Below are positions 44,506-53,372 of a stretch of DNA of 64,000 nucleotides, piece after piece. A program made the position numbers and the translations under genes. The stretch comes from Dyadobacter sandarakinus (GTDB lineage Bacteria; Bacteroidota; Bacteroidia; Cytophagales; Spirosomataceae): NCBI RefSeq assembly GCF_016894445.1, contig NZ_CP056775.1, forward strand, positions 1,242,001-1,306,000. Reading direction: 5' to 3'. The notes below the pieces were generated by a model. It was given only the letters and a program-made list of their open reading frames with translations. It had not been told where the DNA came from and ran no database searches. Position 1 is the stretch's first letter, and each line of letters starts with the position of its first letter.

Positions 44506-45519
44506 TCAGTCAAGAAGACCCTTGTACGATGAATCTTTGGGTACGTTCAGTGAGCGATCGGCAGGAGGCGGGGTATCCAGCTGGATCAGCTTGAACTGTC
44601 CGGAGTTGTAGGCTTCGAGCATGGCCTGTCCTTTGTCCGAAAGTAAACCGTTCTGCACATCCACTCCATTGATAAAGTCCATCGACAGGTCCATTGCCCG
44701 CTTCATTTCCCCAAGTTTCTGACTCATGTCTTCCTGAATGTATTCCATGGACTCGTCGAAGTAAAACTTCTTGTCCGGATTGCCCTTAAAGATGCTGATG
44801 GCCGTCCTGAGTGCATTCGAGCTTTCCTTAACGATCCGGTACTCAGCCTCTTTCAGCTTTACCTTGATCTCGGTTTCCTTGATAATATAATCGGCGCTTT
44901 TATTCACTTTTTCCATGAATTCCAGTACGGTCTTCATGTTGCGCTGCAATGGAAAAAGCTTCTCATTCATCTCCTGCAGACCGGCACCTTCAATGGTAGC
45001 TAGCGAAGCAGTTTCCTTCATGCCGGGCCTGTCGAGCATGGTACTGGCTTTGTTGGCTTCGGCAAACTTTTGCTTGATCTTTTCATTGTTGTCGCTGATG
45101 TTCCGGTTCAGTTTAACAAGCTGCCCCGCGAGTGTATTGATCTGTCCCTGCATCTTCTCCCGCTTTTCTTTCAGGTCATCAATGTAAATTTTCATGATTG
45201 CAATCGGGTCCAGCTTGATCACCACACCGGTGATTTTACGCATGAATGTTTTAAAAAGAAAGAATACTGCGGTACGGACATCCTTGCTCGTAAACAGAAA
45301 TATCAGCAGCGCGAGTATGGCTACAAGAAAGCCGAGGTACAATGTATTTTGCGTTACCTCTATCAAAAAGGCAGCAATTTTGTTCCAGAAATAAAGGATT
45401 GCCGCCCCGGCTGCACCAAGAAACAGCAGAGAGGTAACGCCTTCGGGCTTGCTCCAGTACGACCTTTTCGAGTGGTCATCCTGAGCGCCGCCCAGCTGAG
45501 TGAAATCGGGTGTTGCCAT
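44506..45519 (-). CDS. Membrane protein with PspA/ESCRT-III-like helical region
   Basis: 337 aa. Two or three hydrophobic helices lie near 29-47, 58-77 and perhaps 82-98. The rest is long helices. The segment beginning DPIAIMKIYIDDLKEK near 106 and its continuation to about residue 290 have the helical-hairpin look of PspA/Vipp1 proteins (DP-x-x-...-YI-x-DL start, heptad coils, late kink). This similarity is my judgement by eye. It is the middle gene of an operon, 18 bp after the coiled-coil gene and 50 bp before the Ppx/GppA-fold gene. Confidence 0.6.
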   Translation of the reverse strand: MATPDFTQLGGAQDDHSKRSYWSKPEGVTSLLFLGAAGAAILYFWNKIAAFLIEVTQNTLYLGFLVAILALLIFLFTSKDVRTAVFFLFKTFMRKITGVVIKLDPIAIMKIYIDDLKEKREKMQGQINTLAGQLVKLNRNISDNNEKIKQKFAEANKASTMLDRPGMKETASLATIEGAGLQEMNEKLFPLQRNMKTVLEFMEKVNKSADYIIKETEIKVKLKEAEYRIVKESSNALRTAISIFKGNPDKKFYFDESMEYIQEDMSQKLGEMKRAMDLSMDFINGVDVQNGLLSDKGQAMLEAYNSGQFKLIQLDTPPPADRSLNVPKDSSYKGLLD

Positions 45520-45537
45520 GTTTTTCAGTATGTCAGG

Positions 45538-46212
45538 TTAGTGAAGGTATTGGTTAATCTTGTTCAAATCGGACTTAATCTGCTCTTCAAATCGGGCGTA
45601 GGTCATGTCGTAACTTTCGCGGTTGCTCTGGATACGCGCAGTTTGCTCCGTCACATCGCCGGCAATCTGCCCGAGCCGGCTTTTATTCTCATCGATTTTA
45701 CGCTGAAGATCTGCAATCTGGCTGAGGAATGCGGCATTTGCCTGTTCCAGCCTTTTCTGCTCTTCCTGCAATGCGCCTACCCGGTCGCGGATTGTTTTTT
45801 CCACATCTTTCAAAAATGATTCCCGGTCACGCCCCAGCACAGTAAGGTATTGCTCGGCAGATGTTTTCAGCACCGTCGTTTCCTTTGCACCGCCCATGGC
45901 CTTGAAGCTCGCCCACGCTGCCTGGAATTGTTTTTCAACACCAAGCCCCAATCCGTCCATACTTTGCAGCGCCTGCTTGTACTCAAAGTAATCCGGGCCG
46001 GGCATATTGGCCTTTTCGAGCAGTGCGGCAAAATGTTCGATGAACTTTTTGTTCACCTCGCCTGTGGGAACCGGAACTTCTGCCTGACTTTTGACGGCAT
46101 TTTCCGGTTTGGTCACAGGAATATTGGCCGGTACCGCCTGTGCGGGTTCATCGGCATCCTTGATAAAAAAGCTGAGTATCTTCTTCCCGATACCCGGTTC
46201 AGATTCTGCCAT
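45538..46212 (-). CDS. Coiled-coil protein, first gene of the operon
   Basis: 224 aa, soluble, with no membrane segment or signal peptide. Residues 1-60 are Pro- and Ala-rich and likely disordered; about 60-120 form helices; a long coiled coil runs from about 130 to the C-terminus (EEQKRLEQANAAFLSQIADLQRKI and after). Family unknown. It starts the operon with the membrane PspA-like and Ppx/GppA-fold genes, all on the minus strand with short gaps, so the three products probably act together at the inner membrane. Confidence 0.62.
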   Translation of the reverse strand: MAESEPGIGKKILSFFIKDADEPAQAVPANIPVTKPENAVKSQAEVPVPTGEVNKKFIEHFAALLEKANMPGPDYFEYKQALQSMDGLGLGVEKQFQAAWASFKAMGGAKETTVLKTSAEQYLTVLGRDRESFLKDVEKTIRDRVGALQEEQKRLEQANAAFLSQIADLQRKIDENKSRLGQIAGDVTEQTARIQSNRESYDMTYARFEEQIKSDLNKINQYLH

Positions 46213-46404
46213 AATGGTGTAACGTGTTTAGGTTCACTGCATTTATAAGGTCAATATTACACATTTTGAAATCATGCACGCGAGCGCGATAGTTACCAGT
46301 GGTGTGCTGCCCGGATGAAGCCGGTCAAAAGTTGGATGGAATTCCAACCGTATCTTGAATGCTCGCCCATTTTTGTGGATGTTTGTTAAAAAACTCGATC
46401 CATT

Positions 46405-47325
46405 ATGCTCAAATTAGGTTTTAACAGCGCGATTCTTGCAGATTTCAGCTTCGAGCATGTTATTGGTTTTGCCGGTAATCATGGTTTTGCATGTGTGGAA
46501 ATGATGTGCTGGCCTGCCAATAATACCGATAGCCGACGATATGCAGGGGTTACTCACATCAATGTAGGGGACCTCACCACCGAGGCAGTTTCCGGCATAC
46601 GCCATAGCCTGAAAGAAGCAGGCGTTTTCATATCAGCCCTCGGGTATTATCCCAATCCGCTTGATCCGGACCCACAAAAATCGGAATACTATATTGAACA
46701 CATCAAGGAAGTTATCCGCGGAGCAGCCAGGCTGGATGTGCCCGTAGTTACCACCTTTATCGGCCGTGATCCTGCAAAAAGCATGAAAGAGAACCTTGCC
46801 CGTTTTGCGGATGTCTGGCCTGCTATCGTGAAGGTTGCCGAGGAGAATAATGTGAAAATTGCCATCGAAAACTGCCCGATGTTTTTCACAGATGATGAGT
46901 GGCCGGGTGGCAAAAACCTTGCTATAAGCCCAGCGGTATGGGATATTATGTTCGAAAAAATACCAAGCCCTATACTCGGGCTGAATTATGATCCTTCACA
47001 TATGGTATGGCAGATGATGGACGAAATCAAGCCTATTTACAATTATAAAGACAGGCTGCATCACGTTCATTTGAAGGATGTTAAGGTTTACAAAGATAAA
47101 TTGGACAGGGTGGGGATTATGGCCAATCCGCTGGAATTCCATTCACCCAAGCTGCCGGGACTCGGTGATGTCAACTGGCGTGCCTTTTTTGCTGCATTAA
47201 CGGATGTTCGCTACCGGGGTCCTGTGGTGATAGAAGTGGAAGACAAAGCCTACGAAGGAAATATTTCCGATGTACAAACCGCCATACTCACCAGCCGCAA
47301 CTACCTCAAACAATTTTTAGGCTGA
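46405..47325 (+). CDS. Sugar phosphate isomerase/epimerase (xylose isomerase-like TIM barrel)
   Basis: 306 aa of the xylose isomerase-like AP endonuclease 2 superfamily. Metal-binding regions are seen as AIENCPMFF near 153 (E), LGLNYDPSHMVWQ near 191 (D and H), HHVHLKDVK near 220-228 (H, D) and VVIEVEDK near 273 (E). These enzymes convert keto- and aldo-sugars or related inositols; the substrate here is unknown. A terminator follows. Confidence 0.88.
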   Translation: MLKLGFNSAILADFSFEHVIGFAGNHGFACVEMMCWPANNTDSRRYAGVTHINVGDLTTEAVSGIRHSLKEAGVFISALGYYPNPLDPDPQKSEYYIEHIKEVIRGAARLDVPVVTTFIGRDPAKSMKENLARFADVWPAIVKVAEENNVKIAIENCPMFFTDDEWPGGKNLAISPAVWDIMFEKIPSPILGLNYDPSHMVWQMMDEIKPIYNYKDRLHHVHLKDVKVYKDKLDRVGIMANPLEFHSPKLPGLGDVNWRAFFAALTDVRYRGPVVIEVEDKAYEGNISDVQTAILTSRNYLKQFLG

Positions 47326-47347
47326 GTTATCCAGGGAGTAAAATCAG

Positions 47348-47380
47348 CAGCCGCCCGGACGCAATCCGGGCGGCTGTTTT
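47348..47380. terminator. Terminator after the isomerase gene
   Basis: Perfect 12-bp inverted repeat (arms 47348-47359 and 47365-47376, 5-nt loop) followed by TTTT. It ends the isomerase gene and borders the stop of the convergent alpha/beta hydrolase gene. Confidence 0.85.
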
Positions 47381-48384
47381 CATGGTATGATAAAGGGTTT
47401 CAGAGCCGTGAAAAACCGGTCAAAATCTTCAATGTGCGGCAGGTGCCCGATGTTGTCGAGCGGTACAAGTTTGCTGCCTTTGATCCTGGCCTGGGTGGCT
47501 TTTCCGAGTTCGGGAAAGTTGCCCAGGGTAGCGCGCAAGGATTCAGGCGCAAGGTTTTTACCTACCGCGCTGCGGTCGCGCTGCCCGATGATGAGCAGGG
47601 TAGGCGCTGCAATTTTTCCAAATTCGTAGCACACAGGCTGCGTATAAATCATGTCGTACGTCAAGGCCGCGTTCCAGGCAATGCGCGGATATTCTTTATT
47701 GAGCGTCCAGCCCGCAAGGAGGTTCGCCCAGCGGGTATAGTTTTCCTTCCATTTACCGTCATAGTAGCTGGTAAGCTGATAATTTTTAATGGACGTAACG
47801 TTGCTTTTCAACTCAGTGAGGTACCATTTGTCGATAGGCTGATAGGGTACTTTCAACTTATAATCTTCCAGGCCCAGCGGATTGACCAGCACCAGTTTCT
47901 CGATCCGCTCGGGGTACATCAGGGTAAACCGGGTCGCCAGCATTCCTCCCATGGAATGTCCAAGTACGATCGTTTTGTTGATGCCAAGTGTATCGAGGAT
48001 CTCGCGGGTATGGGCTGCCAGCTCGTGAAAGGAGTATTGAAAATGCAGGGGTTTGGACGACTTCCCAAACCCGATCTGGTCGGGCATAATGACGCGAAAA
48101 CCCAGCGCTGACAATGCGCGGGCCGTTTGTTCCCAGTAGGCGCCATTGAAGTTCTTGCCATGGAGGAGCATGATATTCCTGCCATTTGGCTTGTCCGGCT
48201 CGATGTCCATGTACGCCATTTTCAGCCTTTCTCCCTGCGTATCAAAGCTCAGGTACGAGACCGGAAACGGATATTCATAGTTTTCCAGATTAATGTCGAG
48301 GTTGCGCAGGGAGTCCTGCTGGGCATGCACAGGTGCTGCCCAAATTATTGCCAGCAGAAGCAGCAGGGTACCTAACTTTTTCAT
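47380..48384 (-). CDS. Exported alpha/beta hydrolase
   Basis: 334 aa with a signal peptide (about 1-21, ending PVHA-Q). The alpha/beta hydrolase fold is complete: oxyanion segment LLHGKNFNG near 73-81, nucleophile elbow GHSMGG with S144, and a late His in GHLPHIEDF near residue 315. Relatives include haloperoxidase-like and esterase-type enzymes; the substrate is unknown. It lies downstream of an MFS gene on the same strand, with a terminator between. Confidence 0.88.
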   Translation of the reverse strand: MKKLGTLLLLLAIIWAAPVHAQQDSLRNLDINLENYEYPFPVSYLSFDTQGERLKMAYMDIEPDKPNGRNIMLLHGKNFNGAYWEQTARALSALGFRVIMPDQIGFGKSSKPLHFQYSFHELAAHTREILDTLGINKTIVLGHSMGGMLATRFTLMYPERIEKLVLVNPLGLEDYKLKVPYQPIDKWYLTELKSNVTSIKNYQLTSYYDGKWKENYTRWANLLAGWTLNKEYPRIAWNAALTYDMIYTQPVCYEFGKIAAPTLLIIGQRDRSAVGKNLAPESLRATLGNFPELGKATQARIKGSKLVPLDNIGHLPHIEDFDRFFTALKPFIIP

Positions 48385-48403
48385 ACAGTATGGTTAAAAG
48401 AAA

Positions 48404-48428
48404 AAAGGACAACCTTGGGCTGTCCTTT
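48404..48428 (-). terminator. Hairpin between MFS and hydrolase genes
   Basis: 8-bp stem (AAAGGACA 48404-48411 and TGTCCTTT 48421-48428) with A-rich left flank, giving a T-tract on the minus strand. It ends the MFS gene that stops at 48454. Confidence 0.7.
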
Positions 48429-48453
48429 AAGTCTTTCAAAAATATATACCAGC

Positions 48454-49617
48454 CTACCGGATGAGCCTCGCTTTCGTACACAGGTAGGCAGTCATGGAAG
48501 CAAGTACGCCGACGATCGCAAACGACCACTGCAGGTTAGCAAACTGTGCTACGATACCGATCAATGGAGGTCCGATGAGGAAACCAATGAAGCTGATGGA
48601 CGATACTGCTGCAAGCGCCATACCGGCCGACATGGTATTGGACTTGCCTGCTGCGCTGTAAACCAGCGGTACCACCGACGACACTCCGAAGCCTACCAGC
48701 AGAAACCCGAAAGTGGCGGGTACCAGGTATGGAAAGAACACCGAGATGGCCAGTCCGCTGCCCATCAATGCACCGCTGATCTGAAGCATGGTTTTACGTC
48801 CGAGGCGGTTGGCCAGCCAGTCGCCCGCAAAGCGGCCGCCGGTCATGGTGCCCATAAAAGCAACATATCCGAGCGTGGTCATGGACGCAGGAACGTGCAC
48901 TGCTTCACGGAAGTAAACCCCGCTCCAGTCAAACATCGCGCCTTCGCACACCATCGCACAAAAGCCAATCAGGCCCAGGAGCAGGAGGTCACGGTCGGGC
49001 TTCACGAACATGGGCTGCGACTCGTCCTCGCTTTTGCTGCTGTCGGGCATGGTATGCCTGTGTGCTACAAAAATGATGGCGTAGGCAAGCAATGCAACTA
49101 CCAGAAAGTGCACGGACGGAGGCACGTTGATCGAAATGAAAACAGAGCCGAGCATGGCGCTCACAAACCCTGCCAGGCTCCAGAGCCCGTGGAAAGATGC
49201 CATAATCGATTTTCCATACACCTGCTCCACGGCGACAGCCTGTGTGTTGACGGCAATGTTGGTGAGGTTACCCCAAAGCCCGAATGCAAATAGGGCGATG
49301 ACCAGCTGCTCCGTGCGGGTTACAAACCCAATGAAAGTGAGGGTAGTAGCGTAAAGCAATGCACCGATCAGCACCATTTTCTTACTGCCGTAGTTTGTCA
49401 CCATCCAACCGGAAACAGGGAGGCTGGCCATCAACCCGATCGGCAATGCGAGCAGAACTGTTCCCAGTCCTCCCTCGGTCAGGTGCAGCATGGATTTGAT
49501 ATCGGGGATACGGCTTGCCCAGGCAGCAAAACTAAGTCCCTGCACAAAAAAGAATGCAGCAACCGCAAGCCGGAGAAATTTTCTGGAATCAGAAGGAGCG
49601 AAAATTGAATAATTCAT
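48454..49617 (-). CDS. MFS transporter (FucP/sugar or YbjJ-like)
   Basis: 387 aa with 12 predicted membrane helices of the major facilitator superfamily. Helix 1 begins about residue 14 (RLAVAAFFFVQGLSFAAWASRIPDIK region), and the signature RIPDIK at the first loop is common in the YbjJ-like group. A central charged loop lies near 190-210. The substrate is unknown. Confidence 0.88.
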   Translation of the reverse strand: MNYSIFAPSDSRKFLRLAVAAFFFVQGLSFAAWASRIPDIKSMLHLTEGGLGTVLLALPIGLMASLPVSGWMVTNYGSKKMVLIGALLYATTLTFIGFVTRTEQLVIALFAFGLWGNLTNIAVNTQAVAVEQVYGKSIMASFHGLWSLAGFVSAMLGSVFISINVPPSVHFLVVALLAYAIIFVAHRHTMPDSSKSEDESQPMFVKPDRDLLLLGLIGFCAMVCEGAMFDWSGVYFREAVHVPASMTTLGYVAFMGTMTGGRFAGDWLANRLGRKTMLQISGALMGSGLAISVFFPYLVPATFGFLLVGFGVSSVVPLVYSAAGKSNTMSAGMALAAVSSISFIGFLIGPPLIGIVAQFANLQWSFAIVGVLASMTAYLCTKARLIR

Positions 49618-49892
49618 GTGTATCGAAATTTGTGGTGCGTGATGGACTTTAAAAAAGCTTTTTATATGATTATTTCTATGTTGCCTTTAATACGGCATTT
49701 ACCTGAAAACAGACTATGGATATCAAATACTATTTACAGATGCAAAATTAACGTGTTTACAAAAAAGATGATTCACGAAAATTGTACTTTTATAATCAAC
49801 TAAAAAAGTATGTGTTGTACAAAAGTAAGAAAGTGGATTTTTCAAACAGGTTTCTTATCTTCACTTTTCACCACAAGTAACAGACTCCCCGC

Positions 49893-51398
49893 ATGAAAGC
49901 GACCTTTACCCTGATCCTTTACCTGATCGTTCACGCATGCCTTGCCCAGGGAACACCCGGAGACCGGGCTGAGGAAGTGCGTGCTTTGCTGCCCGTGATT
50001 GATAAAATGTACCGCGACTATGCCGCGCAGCAACATTTACCGGCGGTGGCATACGGCATTGTACTTGACGGAAAATTACTGCTTTCCGGCGCCACCGGGT
50101 ATTCGGAAATTGCAGGATCAGTGAAGGCCGGAACAAAATCGTTGTTCCGGATCGCATCCATGTCCAAGAGCGTGACGGCCATGGGGATACTCGCCTTGCG
50201 GAATGAGGGCAAGCTCCGGCTGGACGATCCTGCATACCTGTATATTCCGGAACTTAAGAACATGCCGCTGCTCACTTCCGATGCGCCGGCGATAACGGTC
50301 CGGCATCTGCTGACACACGCGGCGGGGTTCCCCGAAGACAATCCATGGGGTGACCGCCAGCTGGATACTCGCGATGAAGAACTTATTGCATTGATCAGGA
50401 AGGGGATCTCATCTTCCAATGTGCCCGGTGTCGCCTATGAGTATGCCAACCTGGGGTACGCCATGTTGGGCAAGATCATCTCGAATGTTTCCGGCAAGCC
50501 CTACCAGCAGTATATCGACGACACGATTTTCAAACCATTGGGTATGAACAATACCATTTGGGAGTACAGCAAAGCGCCGAAAGCACTGCTGGCGCATGGT
50601 TACCGGTATGAAGACGATATGTGGAAAGAGGAGGAGCTGCTGCACGATGGTACCTATGGTGCCATGGGTGGACTTATTACTTCCATTGAGGATTTCAGCA
50701 AATATGTCATTTTTCATTTATCGGCATGGCCAGCCAGTTCGGCACCCGAACACGGGCCTGTCCGGCGCAGTGACGTGCGGGAAATGCAGATGCCTTGGAA
50801 TTTCAATAATCTCAATGCTGCATACAAATATCCGGGCGGGCGACCTTGCGCCATGGTTTCAGCTTATGGCTATGGATTGCGGTGGAGCAGGGATTGCGAG
50901 GGCAGGACGGGCATCGGGCACACCGGGGGACTGCCAGGTTTTGGCAGCCAGTGGCAGATCCTGCCCGATTACGGCATCGGTATCATTGCTTACGCCAACC
51001 GTACTTACGCCGGCATGGCTACGATCAATACGGCAGTGCTGGATACAATCATCGCACTCACCGGATTAAAACCAACGCCCATCGGCGTGTCTGCCATCCT
51101 TACAAAGAGAAAGGATGAGCTCACGCGGATGCTGCCGGACTGGAAGAATGCGGAACAAAGCGGCATATTTGCGGAAAACTTTTTCCCGGACCGTTCCATA
51201 AATCACCGCAGGCAGGAGCTGGACGTACTGCTGGCCAAAGTGGGGCACATTACCGGTAGCACCGAGATGTTCGCCGAAAACCAGCTCCGGGGTACATTCC
51301 TGCTCAAATGTGAGCGTGGCGATGTGCGGGTTTACTTCACACTTTCTCCTGAAAACCCCGCCCTCATCCAGCAACTGGACTTTTCCGCCGCCAAATAG
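49893..51398 (+). CDS. Class C beta-lactamase-like serine hydrolase
   Basis: 501 aa with a signal peptide (about 1-19). The beta-lactamase/transpeptidase-like motifs are S-x-x-K at 89-92 (SMSK), Y-A-N in YEYANLGYA near 182-190 and HTGG near 342. It belongs to the esterase/D-aminopeptidase-like class C group. From about 390 there is an extra C-terminal region of unclear fold. It is periplasmic or secreted. The 275-bp upstream gap is AT-rich. Confidence 0.88.
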   Translation: MKATFTLILYLIVHACLAQGTPGDRAEEVRALLPVIDKMYRDYAAQQHLPAVAYGIVLDGKLLLSGATGYSEIAGSVKAGTKSLFRIASMSKSVTAMGILALRNEGKLRLDDPAYLYIPELKNMPLLTSDAPAITVRHLLTHAAGFPEDNPWGDRQLDTRDEELIALIRKGISSSNVPGVAYEYANLGYAMLGKIISNVSGKPYQQYIDDTIFKPLGMNNTIWEYSKAPKALLAHGYRYEDDMWKEEELLHDGTYGAMGGLITSIEDFSKYVIFHLSAWPASSAPEHGPVRRSDVREMQMPWNFNNLNAAYKYPGGRPCAMVSAYGYGLRWSRDCEGRTGIGHTGGLPGFGSQWQILPDYGIGIIAYANRTYAGMATINTAVLDTIIALTGLKPTPIGVSAILTKRKDELTRMLPDWKNAEQSGIFAENFFPDRSINHRRQELDVLLAKVGHITGSTEMFAENQLRGTFLLKCERGDVRVYFTLSPENPALIQQLDFSAAK

Positions 51399-51592
51399 GA
51401 AATTACAATGTAGCAGTAGGGGAATGTCCCGCGTTGATTGTCACAGGTCAAAGCGGGACATCTTGTTTGCAAAAAGCGCAAACGATCAGCCTTAAACAGG
51501 TTTGCCTTACTGGCGATTATGTTCCGCATGATACAATAGGAACAAAAGTTGTGCTGTTATATAGCATACGAAAGCAGCGGAGGAAAAGCACT

Positions 51593-52222
51593 ATGCACAA
51601 AAAGCAAATGAGTTGTTACATCTTGGGAATGCTGTTGCTGCTGGCCGGCCCGGTTTGCAGCCAGACGAACGTTTACGACATCATCCTGGCAGGACGAACG
51701 ATCGGTTCACTGAGGGTATTTGACGACAAAGGAGAGGCGAATACGGAAACTCACCGCATTGAGTCAGACTTTAAAGTACTGTTCTACAAAGGAAAGTACT
51801 CCACCCAGACCAGCTACGTACAGGGTAAGCTGGTTTCGGCAGTATGTGCGCATCTTGTAAACGGGGACCTGAAAGAAAAAACGCAGACTAAAAGTGCAGC
51901 CAAAAGCCTGTATGAAGTATGGTTTTCGGGAGAGGATGGAAAAGAAAAGCCGAAGATCGAAATTGACGAGCCCATCCTGAGTACCATTACGGGCCTGTAC
52001 TATAAAGAGCCGGTAAACCTCAGCGAAGTATATTCCGAACGTTACGGACGCATGTGCGGCATCAAAAAGTTATCCGAAGGAAAATACGGAGTAGCGCTGC
52101 CCGACGGTAAACAGGGGGTGTACTTATATAAAAACGGGTTGTGCCGGGAGGTTAATACCGACCTCGCCGGCTTCAAGCTGCGCATTGTGCTGAAAGAAGG
52201 AGCCACCGCAAAAGCGCGCTGA
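51593..52222 (+). CDS. DUF6134 family secreted protein
   Basis: 209 aa from the ATG at 51593, which is preceded by a clear Shine-Dalgarno-like GGAGG about 9 bp upstream, a rare strong site in this window. The ATG at 51434 would put a non-conserved stretch before the signal peptide (signal about 10-25, ending PVCSQ). The mature part is beta-rich (NVYDIILAGRTIGSLRVFDD near 27) and matches the DUF6134 group of Bacteroidota. Function unknown. Confidence 0.8.
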   Translation: MHKKQMSCYILGMLLLLAGPVCSQTNVYDIILAGRTIGSLRVFDDKGEANTETHRIESDFKVLFYKGKYSTQTSYVQGKLVSAVCAHLVNGDLKEKTQTKSAAKSLYEVWFSGEDGKEKPKIEIDEPILSTITGLYYKEPVNLSEVYSERYGRMCGIKKLSEGKYGVALPDGKQGVYLYKNGLCREVNTDLAGFKLRIVLKEGATAKAR

Positions 52223-52224
52223 CC

Positions 52225-53352
52225 TCAGATGTCCGCAGGCTTCACATGACTGATCGCAGAAGCATTGCGGATTTCTTCATTCGCTGTTTTCACGATCACA
52301 TCACCTTCCCGGATATCGCCGAAGATCTCGGTTTTCTCGGCGTCACTGCTGCCTACTTTCACCGGCGCCCACACGGCTTTATTCTCCACCACTTTAATCA
52401 CGTAAGTACCCTGGGTGCTATTTAGTACCGCCGACTGGGGTACTGCAAATGCCTTTGTGCCACTGTTGAGCGGGATGGCCACCTCGGCGATCATGCCGGG
52501 GAGCAGTTTCCGGTTATTATTAAATACATCCATTTCGGTGCGCTGTGAGCGGAGGCGTGTATCCAATGCACCTGCGAGCCGTGTTACTTTGGCAGCAAAC
52601 GTCTGATCAGGCAGCGACTTGACGGTAAACTTCACCTCGCTGTTGTTTTTCAGGTAGCTGGTATAAGCTTCCGGAACACTCACCACAAGGCGCAGCTTGC
52701 GCTGCTCTACCAGGGTAAACAGCGGAAATTCCGATCCTTTGCCCGAAGGCCCTACGTAGGCTCCGTTGCTCACATTCCGCGCCGTGATCACGCCGCTGAA
52801 TGGTGCACGGATTTCAAGATAGTTGCGCGTATCGGTAATTTCCCGCCGTGCAGACTTCAATGCTTCGAGCTGGGCAAGATCAGATTTTTGTTTTGCCAAT
52901 GCAACATCAAGATCATTCTGAGACACTGTACCAGGTGTTTTGCTTGTTTCAAGAAGACGCTCATAATTGGCATTGCTCGCCTGGTACAAAGCTTCCTGCG
53001 CCTGCAGACGCGATTCACTGGCGGTCACCTGGGCATTGAGCTCGGGTGCTTCCATCGTTGCCAGGATCTGTCCTTGCTGCACCTCGGAGCCTACGTCTGC
53101 ATGCAGCTTTTTCACGAAGCTGCTCACCTTTGCGTACAGGTCCACCTGCTGAAATGCAATGAGCTCACCGGGAATGTTCAGGCTGGATGTAAGCTGTTGC
53201 TTTTGTAAAGTAATCGTTTCGGTTGCCAGTGCTTCGGTTTTGGGTGCGGCTTTGCGCGCCTCTTCATTGGCCTGTGACGAGCCGCAACCCTGGAAAGCCA
53301 GCCCCAGCGAGGCAGCAAGCAGGGGCGCAGCAATGATTTGTATCCTTTTCAT
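52225..53352 (-). CDS. RND efflux periplasmic adaptor (membrane fusion protein)
   Basis: 375-aa HlyD/AcrA-like adaptor. A lipoprotein-type signal with LAFQGCGSS (Cys near 23) anchors it to the inner membrane. Blocks in order: membrane-proximal barrel, lipoyl half (DLYAKVSSFVKKLHADVG near 72-89), coiled-coil hairpin (about 105-175), second lipoyl half (IRAPFSGVITARNV near 177) and beta-barrel. It links the pump to TolC. The gene ends a three-gene operon, 20 bp after the pump gene. Confidence 0.92.
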   Translation of the reverse strand: MKRIQIIAAPLLAASLGLAFQGCGSSQANEEARKAAPKTEALATETITLQKQQLTSSLNIPGELIAFQQVDLYAKVSSFVKKLHADVGSEVQQGQILATMEAPELNAQVTASESRLQAQEALYQASNANYERLLETSKTPGTVSQNDLDVALAKQKSDLAQLEALKSARREITDTRNYLEIRAPFSGVITARNVSNGAYVGPSGKGSEFPLFTLVEQRKLRLVVSVPEAYTSYLKNNSEVKFTVKSLPDQTFAAKVTRLAGALDTRLRSQRTEMDVFNNNRKLLPGMIAEVAIPLNSGTKAFAVPQSAVLNSTQGTYVIKVVENKAVWAPVKVGSSDAEKTEIFGDIREGDVIVKTANEEIRNASAISHVKPADI

Positions 53353-53372
53353 TTTTATTAAAGTTCGATGGA

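Noticed and set aside
43442-46212. Anti-phage defence role for the three-gene operon
   Set aside because: It lies next to a candidate RM pair, but there is no nuclease, toxin or other effector in the operon, so a defence role is not claimed.
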